Shown here piece after piece: positions 1 to 15,200 of a DNA stretch of 64,000 nucleotides. A program made the position numbers and the translations under genes. How positions within the stretch are numbered: the stretch's first letter is position 1; each line of letters starts with the position of its first letter. The notes beneath the pieces were generated by a model. The model made no database searches and was not told the DNA's origin. It was given only the letters and a program-made list of their open reading frames with translations. Where the stretch lies: assembly GCA_963575645.1 (NCBI GenBank), contig OY754467.1:30811108-30875107 (forward strand). Direction: 5' to 3'. This stretch comes from Xanthostigma xanthostigma (Eukaryota > Arthropoda > Insecta > Raphidioptera > Raphidiidae).

Positions 1-262
1 CTAAACGTTATGGCAACGTTCTTCGTCCATTCTTCTGTCAGAAGCTTCTCGCTCCTATACAGGATACCTACTTTAGAAAGCTGGAATTTTTACAGATTAT
101 GTGTTGTTTTGATTTAAAATTGAAAAATAGATTTAAAATTTTGAAAATTTTATACTGAAGGGAGTTTATCAATATTATCAATTCCTTTTCTATTCTCTAA
201 GAGAATATTTTTGTTGTAAGAAATTTCAACATTTAAACAGCTATTATTAATTCGATTTTCAG

Positions 263-3200
263 AATATAAAGCAGAAGATGTATGCAACTTTACTTGACAG
301 ATTACTCCGTAAGTTATTTAATTTTAATATTATACACCTCAGATAATGTTGTTTTATGTGTATATACTATCTTTTGTCGTTAAGATTCCGTATAACTGCC
401 AAAAGATGTTTTTTTCTTAGTTTTTCCCATTTATATAAAATAAACGCTAAAAATAGTTTTTAAAACCTTTTGAAAAAATAAACATACATTAAATGTGTTG
501 GGTGGAAACACTTAAACGTATTATGTAAATAACTGTACCTATATATAAAAATTTCAATAAAATTTTTATCTTATAAGATATCTATCTAATTATGTGTGCA
601 TATTACAAAAGTTCATCAAAATCGGTTGCAAATATTAGAAGGAATGAAGATGTGACAGACGAATGGATAGACATGACGAGTTTATGACCAAAAATTTTTA
701 TATCAAAATCGGTTCAGTCGTTTATTTATTTTTAAACAAAAATTCTGCATAAAGTGGATTTTTTTACGAAATCTCGTTATTAAGAGACGATTTCGAATTT
801 GTTTGAGTTTCATTCGAAGCGCATAGACGTACATATTCTCTGAAATAACTTTTATCAAAATCGAACCCACTTTTTTTTGTTTTGTCAAATTGACTTCAGA
901 AAAGTGAATTTTAGGGTTTCTTTAAATAAATAAATTTTTTATGATCAAAATGTACATTTTTATGTGTATTATTATTACTAATATATTCAGTATTTATCAA
1001 TCTGGGAAGTTGGTCTTGTGAACCTTAGGGCCGCTTGTTTTTACTTTTTCTTGCTGAGATTTTAAAGTAAATTTTGTGATTCGGTCAGTTGAAACGGCAG
1101 CAAAATTTTTCCCGTGCTAGTTGTAGCTATTTTAAAGCAATAACAATTATTAATTCATTTATTTGATTGTTCAACAGGTATACGTGATCGAATCCTTTTA
1201 GAGCTAAGAGATGGTAGGTCAGATTTTAAAATAGCGTAATTTTTATTTTACAATATACCGCAATATTATTCGTTTAACGTCCGTGTAAAAATTATTTTAC
1301 ACTATGGTCGCAGTAATCAGGCCCCCGTTTGTTGGGCGCCTCTATTCATCGAACATCACCGAACGTTGACGCAGGTCCCAAAACGGGCGGGAGAGAATTA
1401 TGTTTCTGTTTTGAAGCTAATAAAAACTTATGACTTGGTTTATTATTTTCACAGTAACTGTATACGAAAGCATATACATATACAATACAACGAAATCTCA
1501 AATGTCAACTTTTTCCTTTTATTTTTACTCAGTATTGTACCTGCAAGTCCGATTACTGAATTAGTGATGTGTCCACATGACTCTTTATTGAGAGTTGACT
1601 CCGTATGCTCCGCTCACTAAAAAGAATCGTTCAGAGCGAGTCGTTCAAAGTAGCGACACTAGACTGTACGCACTAGACAAGAGTGCAGACTGCAGAGGTG
1701 TGAACTGTCATCATGCATGCTCAGGAGTCATGTAGCATATTGCACAGCACAATACACACACTCAGCTCTGAGCTCATCTTCATTATGATTCTGATCTTAT
1801 ATTATTCGCATTTCGGATAAACTATAAAGTATAACAAAAGCTGAACAATAATAACGTTTATTGTTACAGTATTATATTTTTGTCAACGACGTCAATGTGA
1901 ATGGTTTAAGTTACTACAAGCTTAGTACTATTACACTTACAGTGTGTCATTCAACATTAAATGACAGCAAATATAACTCCGTGAGTGCAAAATTCACTAG
2001 TGCCTCTGTGGCCTGTGCTGTGTGCGCTCTGTAAATGTGCGAATGCAACAGTACAGAACAGCTGAGCACAGAGCAATGGCGCTCGGAGTGAGTCATTCAC
2101 AAAAAAAAGAGCGACTCGCTCCGCTCCGAAAAGGGAGTCGTTCATTATGAACGACTCGCTCAGGATGGACACATCACTGAATACTCTTCTAATACTCATA
2201 TGGCCCAACTACAAGGGAACCATAGCTCTCTATAATCGGGAAACTTCGATAATAATTAATTGGACACCAATGCTCACTTACACCGACCCCACTGTACTTT
2301 AAGTTTCTGATCTATTCAAATGCAGTTATAGCTGATAGATGCTAGCAATTTATGAAATAAAGTCCATCATACCCTTAAGGCCGCTGCACACGAGGATAGA
2401 AACGCTGATAAATTTCTTGCTAGATTTGCTTCCTAGTTTTCTAACGCTGGTTTTCTTGATTGCTGTTAAGTGCTCGTTTCACATGAGACTACATTTCAAG
2501 CTTGTTTTGTGGATAGATCTGGGGTAAACACTTAGCAAAACGTGTCTGTTGTCTGATTATGAGCAGAATGACGTTATGTTGGTTTGTGGGCGCTTGTTCA
2601 AGTCACCCACTTGACAAGATACTGCTTTCTGATTAGTTCTTGTTCATACCTAGCATTGGACCTAGCAAGGAAAATAGCACCTGTTCTAATATTAAAACCT
2701 ATCTTGTGAGCTAGCAGGCTACCCCGCAGTGACGTCATTTTCAGCTTCGTAACCAGTTTATCGGCCAGCAGAACTCCAAGCAGTGTTTCTAGCCACGTAA
2801 GCAACGGCCTTTAATTATGACCAATGATAAATAAGTTTTGAAAATACAGTAAAATCTCGTTTTTCCGGTTTTCGATTAACCAAGTCTCCCTGATATCAGA
2901 AGGAACGGATTTATCCGAGTTCTCCGCATTAATCGAGGTGTATGCTTGCATAATGCCGAAAAACTCGGATAAAACGGATGATGCGCTGTGTCTATACTGT
3001 ACGCACCTAGTATATTGCCTCTTTGTTGGTTATTTGTACAACACTTTTTGTGATAAAATTTCATTTTACCATTTCTAAAATGTACAAAAAATTGCTTAAA
3101 ATTTTCGAATTATTTATTTCTTGCGTGTTATCCGAGTTTATCGGAGTTTATCGGATAAACCAGGTTTTACTGTACCGTCATTTGTAAAATCTTGTTGTGA

Positions 3201-6200
3201 GCACTTTATATTTCGAGGTTCCAGTGTAAGATTGTCTGTTTAATTGATCAAAAACTTAAAGTAACAAAATGCATATATTTTTAACAGCTTATGCAAAAAG
3301 AGAGATGTTATTTATTTTGCTGTATTACAGAACGCAGTCCGGAACCTATAACACTGGAAATGAAAATTATAGGTAAGTATCTGATAACTTTTCCTATACA
3401 TATTTTCTTTTAATATAATATTGTTCTCAAAAATGCCACACAAACTTGTATGATAAAATATGATAATTATTCTTATTTTTAGAATGATGTTGATAGTCCA
3501 GTCACTTTAGAGTTTCACCTCGGAATGAAAGGAAATAAGCTGAATATTTGTATAAACCTTTATTTTGGCATTCTAAATGTTGTCTCAAAAGTCTCTTAAG
3601 ATCACGCCTGAGCGTCCTTAGATATTCAAGGTCAAAGGTCGCGAAAATCACTTTTTGCAATATCTCGCTTTTTTTGCCTCAAATCGTATTTATATTTATT
3701 ACTAAAGTTGTAGATTATAAAATTCTCTACAAATTTTGTCTTAAAAATTTTTTTATACGTGTAACCGTTTTTGAGATAGAGCGCTTAGTCATTTGATACA
3801 CGTTATAGCGCAAGGTCAATCCCGAATCCCGCCGTCCATAGTACGGTTTTTTAACTTAATTATTCGTTAAATGCTAGTTAATTAACTATTTCACACATTA
3901 TATTGGAAATATTACTTATAAACCAAATAGGTAGTCATTTAATATTACTTACCTTTTTCATATAAATAATGAGGTATTAAGTGAATTACTTCAAATATAT
4001 TTTAATAATATTCTTACTAAGAATAATTGTATTTTAAGTAGGAAAGAAGTTAAGAAAATATTTTAAAACGGTTTAACGTATAAAAAATTGTTTTTATACT
4101 CTACAACTTTTATAATAAATATTAATACGATTTGAGACAAAGGAAGCGACATATTTTCCAAAAAGTGATTTTCGCCACCTTTGACCTTGAATATTTAAGG
4201 ACGCTCACACGTGACCTTATGAAACTTTAGAGACAACATTTAGAATGCCAAAATAAAGGTTTATACAAATATTCAGCTTATTCCGTTTCATTCCGAGGTT
4301 GTCCCCTTTTTTTGACTGCACTATTGAAGTGTCTGGTTATTGATGGGTAATAAGTTTTTATTCCAATTTGCATGTTTTTTACAGATGATCCCGATAGATA
4401 TATAAACGCCTTAACGAAAATTGTGCAGCATGAACACGGTAAGTATACTTTTTTAGCAACTTAAGTAACAAAGGTAAGTATGTAGAATGTATATTTTCGA
4501 AACAATTAAACATACAATTACACTCATGTATACCTGACTCCCTCGTAATCTAATATGAGCTAGAAGCTAGAAGTGTTTTGGCGTAAGGTTACGTTTATGT
4601 TCTGGATATGCCACTTACTTAAAATTAGCTTATACAACATCTTTTTATGAAACAGGTAAAATCGCTGTAAAAATGAATATGTAGGTAATGCTATTTAAGG
4701 TGTCATTTGAAAAGTTATAAAACCCGTTAAATTATAATTAAAAAATTGCAGTCAATGGGGCGACGGGACCATTCCAACTTCAAAATGTTGACATTAATTG
4801 ATATAGCATAATAAAGGGAATAAAATTATGATATCGCGTGAGATGACGCGAATTATTATGGCTAGTATTCATATGATATTTGCTATTCTTTGCCATGGTT
4901 ACCTATATAATAACTTCACGTCATGTAAAAATTAATCAAAGCGTGTTTAACTAGTTTATTTCTGACAGATTAACAAAACAAAAGAACAGCAGATTTTTTT
5001 ATTTTAAAAACTATAAAGCTTAGAAAAAAAAATTTAAAACTTTTTTGAAAAAATAAATAGAATAATAAGCTATTATAAAAAGTATACCATTATTGTATAC
5101 AAAACACCGCTGTAGCATGTATCTCTTCTGCGCATGCGCCGATTTTCTCCAAAAACAACAGGGCTCTTCATATTTACATACCAAACGTCCTCCCAAAATT
5201 TGGTTTCAATCCGCTGATCCGTTTGACCTGTATCGTGTTCACAGACTAACAGAATAACAAACTAACAGACGCACAGTTTTTCAGAAAAATATGTTTTTTG
5301 GATTCGGAAGACCTCATAACGAAAAGATATTGTAAAATTTTTGAAAAGTGATTTTTAACCTAAACTAGTACCATTCTCCACTTGTAGGTTGGAATGGTAA
5401 AATAAGCGACTCTTACAGCAGTGGCCAATAATGTGTAACATTATTTTTTACCATTCCAACCCACAAGTAGGGAATGGTACTACTAGTTTAGGTCAAAAAT
5501 CACTTTTCAAAAATTTTACAATATCTTTTCGTTTTGAACATATTTTTAGAAAAAATCTGTTCGTCTGTTAATCTGTTTGTGAACACGATACAGGTTAAAC
5601 GGATGAGCGGATTTGAAACCAAATTTTGGGAGGATGTTTGGTATGTAAATACGAAGAGCCCTATTGTTTTTGGGGAAAATCGGTGCATGCGCAGAAGAGA
5701 TATATGCTAAAACGGTATGTTTTATATAATAATGGTATACTTTTCATAACGGCTTATTATTCTATCAATTATTTTTCAGAAAGTTTTGTTAAAAAAAAAA
5801 TTTTCTAAACTTTATATTTTCGGAAATATTTTGAAAATAAAAAAAATCAACCGCTCTTTAGTTTTATGGATCTGTCAGAAATAACCTAGTTAGGCATGCT
5901 TTGATTAATTTTTACATGACGTGGAACATACTATGTAGGTAACCATGGCAACGAATAGTTAATATCACATTGAATACTAGCCATTACCCGCGTCTCCTCA
6001 CGCGATATCAGAAATTTTCAACATTTTGTAAGTTGGAATGGTCCCGTCGCCCAATTGGCTGGAAATTTAATACCTACTTTACCAACTAACTTTCAGAAAT
6101 GAACTCGTATAGCGAACTATAATAATATAGGTACCTAGTTATATGTATAATTTATATTATATTTATTTCATACTGCATGTATAAAAGTGCAGTCGACAGT

Positions 6201-9200
6201 TCTGTCTTCATTCTATTTGTTCCTATTTCTCTTGAAATTCATAAGTAAATTGAATATCGCGCGCTTCTCTCTTCTTAACGTATTTCCGCTGTATTCACAA
6301 ACTTACTGCCCATGCCGAGAGGTAGCTACGGTGTTAAAATTTTGATAAAAGCACGTATACACAATTTAAGAAAAAATCCGTTTCAACTAGCAGAATCTAT
6401 TCAAAATTCTACAATGCTTTTCTTGTGATAAAATGTGTGCGGTTACAATCTAAGGTCATTCATAAATCATATTTTCTGATAATGCTTTCTGCAATCTAAC
6501 ATAACTGGCATTTTAATTTTTAGAACCCGATCTGCTCAGAGGACTGGCACGCAATTTGTACAGTAAGTAAGAAATGTCTTTGTTTCTTATATCATGTTCC
6601 ATAATGCACTTACAAACACTAAGGTAAGCAGTGCTCTATCTAGCAGTTGGCGGGGGTGGCTCTTGTCTTTTTAAAATATAGTTCCAGTACTAGTTTTGAA
6701 TTTTTCACGGACGCCAAGTTCCCTCTTTGCCAGCAGCATCAATCCATTTATCAAGGGTGCCAGGACTCCTAGATACGGTACTGCTAACAAACACTAAAAT
6801 AAAACTATTTATTTCGATATATTTTACTTTTTTTAGAATGCCCAACAAACTATGAAAGAGCGATAGACAAAGTGTATAATAGACTTCAATTAAGACGTCC
6901 TGATAGTGAAACAGATTTTGAATCACAAGATGAAGATGAAATAGAGGAATCGCCAATTCGCCATCAAGCTATGAAATTACTTAAAGCTCTTACAGCTATG
7001 GTAGTTCAAGCTAAAAGTAATAATTGTAATATTAATCAATCTTAATTATTTTAGAAGGATACTAATCTTTATTCGAGACTTCGCTTGCGGTAATGTCGGT
7101 TTTGACAAATTCCTTTCTTATCTAATCGTAGCACTAACACTTTGTAGACGATCTGAACCCTTTCCCGATTAGGAGCCATGACACGTATCAGTGTGATTAT
7201 GAAGGTGAAAGAACCTATTAAATCATGTGTTATCAAAGTACTGTATATGTATAAAGACGTCTCCGGGACCATACAAAAGAAGCTGTTGTATCCGATTGTC
7301 GTTATAAGCAATAAACATTTATAAACAACAGTGAAATTTATTCCGATATATGGTCATTAGTGATTAAAATTAAAACCATTGCATTTTATTAAATTTTACG
7401 AAGAAACACTTTAATAAATATTTTCTTATAAATGCAAGATCTCCCTCGCAAATTTTAATAAAAAAGCAATTGTTTGAATTTTATTCATTAGGTCTAGTAT
7501 AAACGAATAGATTACACTTTGATTTGTAGTTTGATGATGCTAATAATATGTCATACATATTACAGATATTTGCACCTACATAGTTCATACTATTATGTAT
7601 AATATATTGCAAAAAATACATACTACCTTTGAAAAAAGCTATTCTCTCTAAAAATACCCAAATATAAATTCATTAGAATATTTGAAGGTACAAAAACTAT
7701 GTACATTTAATAAGTCGATAATGTTCGTCATTAAAACTAAAATGGATGCATAAGGAATTGACATGAATTCTATTTTAATTTCATTCTGATGATGGGACAC
7801 CTATTCCCGAAAGCGCTCAAAAAATTGTTACAAAGAAAAATAAAAAAATTTTTGGAATTGTTTTATCAACTGACTATTTCAAAACTATGTACAGTTTTAT
7901 AGGTCTAATTCTGCAAGTTTACAGTGTATCAGATATTTAAGTACGCTAAAACCGATACCATATGACTAAAAATCAGTCGTTATAGCCGAATTGTCGTCAT
8001 AGCCAAATATCATAGTTACCAACAGATTCTGTACATATTTATTATTTATAATGGAATTCAGACGGGACTCATCGCCGGCATGTTATACCCGATGTCGTTA
8101 TATCCGATATAAACAGTATGTGTGTGATTTGAAAGTTGCAGTGTGTACGTGAAATCTCTACTCTATTCTTTACGGTGTGAGGTACCATAAATAAACTAAC
8201 TCCCTAATATTGTAGTTTATTCAAATAGTTATTCATTTAAAAATGTTATGTTAATTTTAATAACTTATTTAAAAAACGTTTGTTTCAGCAAATTACATTT
8301 TTTTTAGTACAGTTCTTTCAATGACATACTTTAATCTGATTATTATAAAATTTATATAGCCAGGAACCCACGTGCTTACCATATCTCTTTTTCATGCCGT
8401 AATGCTACGCCTGAAGTGATCTCTAGATCCGTCTAACTCTAGAGTAGGGATTCAAAGATCATAAAAAGCTTAAGTAATCTAAATATACTCGTATAAAAGG
8501 AAACCGTGATTTACCAACGCACAGCTCAAATCAATTGATGGATTGGACTGAAATTTGGCACACAGATAGTTATTATGACGTAGGCATCCGCTAAGAACGA
8601 ATTTTTGAAAATTCAACCCCTAAAAGGGTGTAACGGGGGTTCATAATTTGCATGGAGAAATCATATAAGATAGATGTTTCAATTTGAAAATGCGCAGGAC
8701 TACTCCTGTCAACAAATAAATAAACACATGTTTCGTGCTTTTTCAAAAACAACCCCTTCAGAGAGTGAAAAGGGGTAAATAGTCTAAAAATTAACATTAG
8801 TGTCCTTTTCAAAGTTTGTCGGGACGCTGATCACGTGAATGTCATCAATTTTGAAATTTATTAGGGGGGTCGAGAAAGGAGTAACTATGTCAAATAATGG
8901 GAATGCATTCGTGTTTCGTCTCAATCGCGTGCAAAGCCGCGGGTAACGACTAGTATAATATAAAGAAGTTAATTTATCCTTTACATATTGCAGCCATAAA
9001 TTGATGAACTATATTGTTACGTCAGTAAATGGGTGCCAGAATTCAGATAATATTTTCCTGCGGTTTCCCTCGGAGTAATAAGTACTTCAAATTAAAAAAT
9101 CAGAAAACTGTTAGATACTTAACACATTATTTAGAATTAATTTTCTCAAGGCATTAAAAAAATAATAATATTTATTTGCTAAACCAGTTAATTATCAACG

Positions 9201-12200
9201 TTGCGACACAGATTGTAACTTCTTCTAGACCTTCAAAATTATCAAAGCTGTGGAAATGTCATTGATTAAAGAGTTTGGTAAATATTACTCTTTTGCCTTG
9301 CGTCGTGTTTTTATTATTAAATTATTACTTATAAACTTAAGCATTAAATTATTTTAAGCCACATATTGTGCCTTTTGTTCAAAATTTATTTATCCCGCCG
9401 CGAATAGTAGACAACTTTAACACAATCATTTTTCTCATATTTACGCTTAATTTTAGATCAAAACTCGAAGTTTGGAATTGAAGGTAAATATTTAAATTAA
9501 AGAATGACTTATTAGCGAAAAGTATAATCATAAATTCGCATCTAGCCTGAGTGCGAGCAGAGTTTCATTTGGACAAATAATGACTAGCTAAGGCTCAAAA
9601 TTATGATATATTTTTCAGATTTTAAGTTCCGTACAATATTAAAAAACTGTTTTTTTTTTATTTAGGTTATATACCAAGGAGTCAATATCCATATGGTAAT
9701 GTTATTTTATAATCCACTATACAATTTATTAGATTTTATGACAGATTTCTATAATCAACTAATTTTGTGCTCTGAGCACGTAGTCGCTTTATTTTAGCTA
9801 AAATCAAGTAATTAGAACTTACAATATATTTCCTGAAGGATAAACAATGTAGTCCAGTCAATGAGAAATTTTGACATACAATTTAATTAGTGATCTTGAT
9901 GAAAAATTTAAGTTTTCGACCTTTAGGGGAGGAATGAGCGAACCGCTATCTTAGATGAAAAGTGAAAAAATTAATGGAATCATACATTAACGGCTTATTT
10001 TATGAGAAAAATGTTCAACACAAAGTTGTCGAGTAAAAACTTCATTTAGTTCCACCTTTAAACTATTGTATTTCAATCCTTATTGGAGTTTACATAAAAT
10101 TTGAGAAATTGTGTCTTCTCGAAGTTTTTGATGAATAATCCGTTAACGAATAAAAACCGTTTTATGCACCTTTCATCCAAAAAGGCAGTTCGCGCATTCC
10201 TCTTCCAAGGCCAAATACTTGGATATTCATCAGGATTATTAACTAAACAAAATATTTAGAAATCATTACTGTTTCATAGGGTAAAATCCCCCACCGACTA
10301 GACCAATTAATTATTCAGCTACTTCACAAATAATCTAGTCAAAGAATTCCCGAAAGTCATTAAGCGGGAAAAACTGAGTTTAGGACTTTGTTCGGACTGG
10401 TTAGTAAAAAAACGTACTAAAAATATTTGACTCTCGAGTGGATGCAAAGAGGAGAGGAGTACTTCAATGGTCCTTCTTCTATGTTTTTGCATATATCTCG
10501 AAAACAGTTGGTCTAACAAAAATATTTCACATATGAAAATTGTAACTGACAAAATTTCCTACATTTTCTATACTTGAGGTCTTTTTCTATCTCCAGCTGT
10601 TAACGAGTTACACGGTTCTGAAAAGTCGATTGTTCTGCTTAATGACTTTCCGATTAGACCTCTCTATTTAGAGCATTTTTGGGCTAATACCGTTAAAATG
10701 GCAAGTTTAAATTTATCTCCAAAATTTTACTGCGGCACTGAATTCTACTACAAAGTAATACAATTATACCTAGTCACGATGTTTTTCGAAGTTTTCATTC
10801 AGAAAACAATTATGACGAGTTGTTAAAATCACTCAAATTTCAATTTTCAACTGTAGCTTATAAACTTGCTTAGAAACAAAATGTTGCTAAATTTGCTTCA
10901 GGCAAATAGAGTAAATTCAGTTTTTCTCAATCTATTATCATTACCTCGAGAAGCATTATAAATACAATGAAAATGGGATACAATGTTCATATTAAAATTT
11001 AAACGTTTATACAGGGTGTTTGGCACATGAACCGACACAACTTTTTGGGGGGTTCTCGTGGTCATTGTGATCATTTTAACCCCAATGACTTTTACCCTAA
11101 GTGTCATGGTTATCGAGATACGATTTTTTTTAGTTATTTTCGAAAATTGGCCTAAAAATTGTCTTCAAAAAATTGTAACCTGTTTGTTTTTGGTACTAGA
11201 GACACGAAAATACATTTATTGAGTTCTCGAATGAATCCTTGTTCTAAATGGTTCATAATTTTATGCAAATAGTATCAGGAAAAAGACCCTATGAACTTTT
11301 AAAGTGCCTGTATTAATAAAAGCCAGTAGAAAAAAATAATTTAGAAATGATTTAAAAAAAAATAACGGGTATTTAGAAATTAGTCATTGGGGTTAAAATG
11401 ATCACAATGACCACGAGGACCCCCCAAAAAATTGTGTCGGTTCATGTGCCAAACACCCTGTATATTTTATAAAAGATCATGATTTAAACGTTCTCAGATG
11501 TGCAGCCGATTATCGATTTAGCAGTAAAAATTATTGCAAGCTATATTAGACGTAAGTATTTTAAGATTATAATTTTAAAAGATTGAAATTGTGGCGTGTT
11601 GTGGTTCTTGATAAATTGAATATTATAAAACAGTTTTATCTTTAGATTTTATTGACGACTTTTTTTTTAATACTTGTTAATGGCCTGGCTCTTGCCTTTG
11701 GCCAGTTGCTTGGTTTAAGGTTGTGTTTGCTTCTTTATAGTTTTATTTGTCCTTCCTTTAAATATTGATAGATTGCCTTATAGGTATTGTGATCTGTTTT
11801 TGTTAGTACCTAGATAATAAGTGCAAGTTTGTATATTACTATTATATTTTGTTTGAACGTTTCTAATGTGTGTATAAAGTGGACACAGGAAGAGGATGTG
11901 ATATATAATACCTTCACTTTTTTGTCATTTACACATTGGGCTGTGTATAACATTTATCTTGTATAGCTGGGTATAACTGCTGCAGTTACCAGTTCTAATT
12001 CTGTTATGCGTAGTGATGAATCCTCTATTTACGTCGAAGTCTTTGAACCATGGAATTAGATTAACCTTGGGTTTGATTTTATACTGTTGTTTCTCTGTAT
12101 GTTTTGCCCTAATAGTCCAATGCTCCTGCCATACATGTAATGATTTATTTTTTAAACTAGAGTATACGTCTGTATATGGGATAAAATGATTGTTATCCGG

Positions 12201-15200
12201 AGTTTTTTCAATGGCTTGTTTAGCTAAATAATCTACATTCTACTATGGAATTACTTTTAATTCCATTATGTGAGGGTTTCCAAGCGTAAATGATTTCGTA
12301 ATTCGACCTATTTATATCGTACAAAAGCTGTTTGATTAAATATATTACATAGGAGGATTTACTACTTAAATTTGGGGAGTCAATTATCATTGTGACGCTT
12401 CGTAAATCGATTAATGTGACTGTTTTTTGGATTCTTTCTCGAAAAATTATAATTTGTGATAAAAAATAGGTGTTTCTATTATAAATGTCAAAATCACCCT
12501 CATCCCCGTTCAGGGGTTAGGGGTGGTATTTGTCTCCAAACGATGTTCCCCTTCAAACTAAACAACTTTTGTCTGAAGATTTTTTTCCGAAAATGTTGTC
12601 CTGTCTCAATAATTTTCCATATAGTTTAAAATGAATCACCGGTATATCGCATCCAAACTGTTTTAGCCCTTTATAAAACAACTAGCAGTTTAATAAGACA
12701 ACCAGTGTATTTCAAATGCTATTATACAACGCGTTACACATCGACGCGTATAGCCGTCGAACTGGCCGAGACACGTCCGATTGGTAAATATTCCTAGCCC
12801 GCGCCTCCCGGTTGACGCTAAGTCCGGTATACGGAAAGACGCGTGGGTACACTCATGACAAATGATACTGATTGCTTTATCTATTCTTCTTGCCTGTACA
12901 CGTAACCTTGTGAGATCGAGGACTGCAATCGGCGGAATACTGACGCGATCGGTGACACGCGGAGCTGTAAAAAGGACGCCAAATAATTATATTACTGTAG
13001 TGTGTAAATTTGTTTTAAGGTTTATCTTCGAATGCACCTCCAAACCCAAAGTTAAATTTGGTGACAAGTATAATCAAGGAATCAATTCGCCTCATTCTAA
13101 CTGAATCGGATTTAGGTAACATGATTTATTTTTATTATGTAAAGCAAATAGTAGTCTTTAGATTTGACAAATTAAAAATTTATTATTTTTAGATTGTAAT
13201 AAATTTTGGGAAAAAATGTTTTATTCGAAAGGTAAGTTATTATAATACCTACCTATATCCTCAAAAGTTGTTTTTAGTGTGATTTTATATTAATTTCTTT
13301 ATATTTTGTTAACTTCTCATAGTAGCATTGTAACGATTGTAATATTATTAATTGTTTTAAGGTTACAACAGTACTTTTTTCACTATTTTTGAAAAAAAAC
13401 ATGTGCGTGTGTGTATCTATGTACGTACGTGGTCATTTCTTTCGTATACGAAATCTTACGAATATAAAATGATATCGTCTACGTTCGGCTGCCAATAATC
13501 TCGCGAATTAAAAATAATATTACATTGTTAAGATGTTAATGAAGCGTGCTAAGTTCATTTTGATTAGAAAGAAATTTTATCAAAAATGCTTCAGCCGTTT
13601 TTTGTCTAAGCAAAAGACTGCAAAGATAATGGATTTTACACGAAATATGGCCAAAAAATTGATATCGACGTGGTTAGGACGTCATTCGTGGTGTATTAAA
13701 AAAATGTATCAAAATTGAACCAGTTGTTTTTTTCTGAAACAAAAATACTGCAAAAAGTGGATATTAAGGTTGTGGCGGCAAGAAATTATGTGTTGACAAT
13801 GATCATAACTCTTTATTTAGTAATTCAATATATAGTATTTTATTTCATAACATTTGCAGTTTTAATACCGTATGTGTTAATAGACCAAATCTGAAAATAC
13901 AAAATATATGATGACACCTGTCACTGGATCTAGAGTTCACTGCACCGAACTTGGATACTGCTGAGGTGATCAGATTGCTTCTTGTATTGTTAAGGGGACT
14001 CGCCAGAGGGGTTTTTTTTTTTGAGAAACATTTATAGGTTTTAATTTGCTCTGGTGGCAATCAAATAAGTACAATGTACATATTATTTAATGTTCAATAT
14101 TGATAATCCTGGGAAGTTGGTCGTGCGGACTTCAAAGATCGCACTTGAATACTAAAAAAGTACATAATTACAAAACTAATCAAAATACAAAACATTTACA
14201 AAAAATCTACAAAGTTGTATAGATACAGATCGTTAATCATTTTTTTATTAATTTTGTTTATGAATGCAGGTTGTAGTAGCGCTCTATAATGGCCGTAGGT
14301 AGCTTATTGTAAAATTTTAGAGCCCAAAAGTTTGGGTCATTTGTTAATTTATTTAATGTAATGAAGTAATTCTGATATCCTCACTGCTTCTGATGCTATA
14401 AGAGTGTGTATACTCTCAACAGTTTCAAACTTAATTATATTTTCTCTAATATATTTTAAATTTGCTAAGACAAACATGGTAAAGTTCAAATGTTATGTAC
14501 TTTAAAACCTAATAGTTTACATGTGGCTGTGGAATTACTTTTTATTATTATGCGAATAGCTTTTTTATGAAGACGAAACACTCTTTTTGCATCAGGAGCA
14601 GCTCACCTTAGTAGAATAGAATAGAATATTTATTGTTAGTGTGTGACCATTTAATATGGTATACAAAAAGTCAATAATCAAATTAATAAAATACACAAGA
14701 CAGGTTAAAATCGTACAATTTGGTCATTTAAGAGATCGTGATTGTTATAATAACATTTAGGAGTTAGAATTCTTTAATGTTTTTTTTAATTTAGATAGTA
14801 GCAATTTTTGCACATTTATCGGTATTTTATCAAAAATGTCGATTGCAATATGGTATATGTTTTTAGCAATATAAGATTTATATATATTTTACTGTTATGT
14901 CTGGTGTGATGACTGTGAACCATCGCTACGAGTAGTACATTATTATAATCACGATTACTCCTCACAAGTAAGGCCGATTCTAGAATGTAAATTGACGGCA
15001 AACTTAAAATTTTATATTTTTTTAAAAAAGACACACGAGTCTCGAGACTTTAGATTAAAAATAGCTCTAATACACAATTTCTGTAATTTAAAAATGATAA
15101 TTGCATTACTGGAGTTGCCCCAAAGGACGATGCCATATCTCAACAAAGGAAATACATATCCACAATACAATTATATCATGATCGAATGAAATAAGCCATA

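Noticed and set aside
1554..2187. 8-bp duplication for the older hAT MITE
   Set aside because: TACTGAAT and the right flank do not match convincingly.
9229..9277. Exon starting at the better TCTTCTAG acceptor
   Set aside because: In phase 1 it runs into a stop; only the weaker acceptor at 9247 keeps the frame.
10596..10820. Further exon after the AG at 10594-10595
   Set aside because: Good acceptor and open frame, but no acceptable phase-1 donor.
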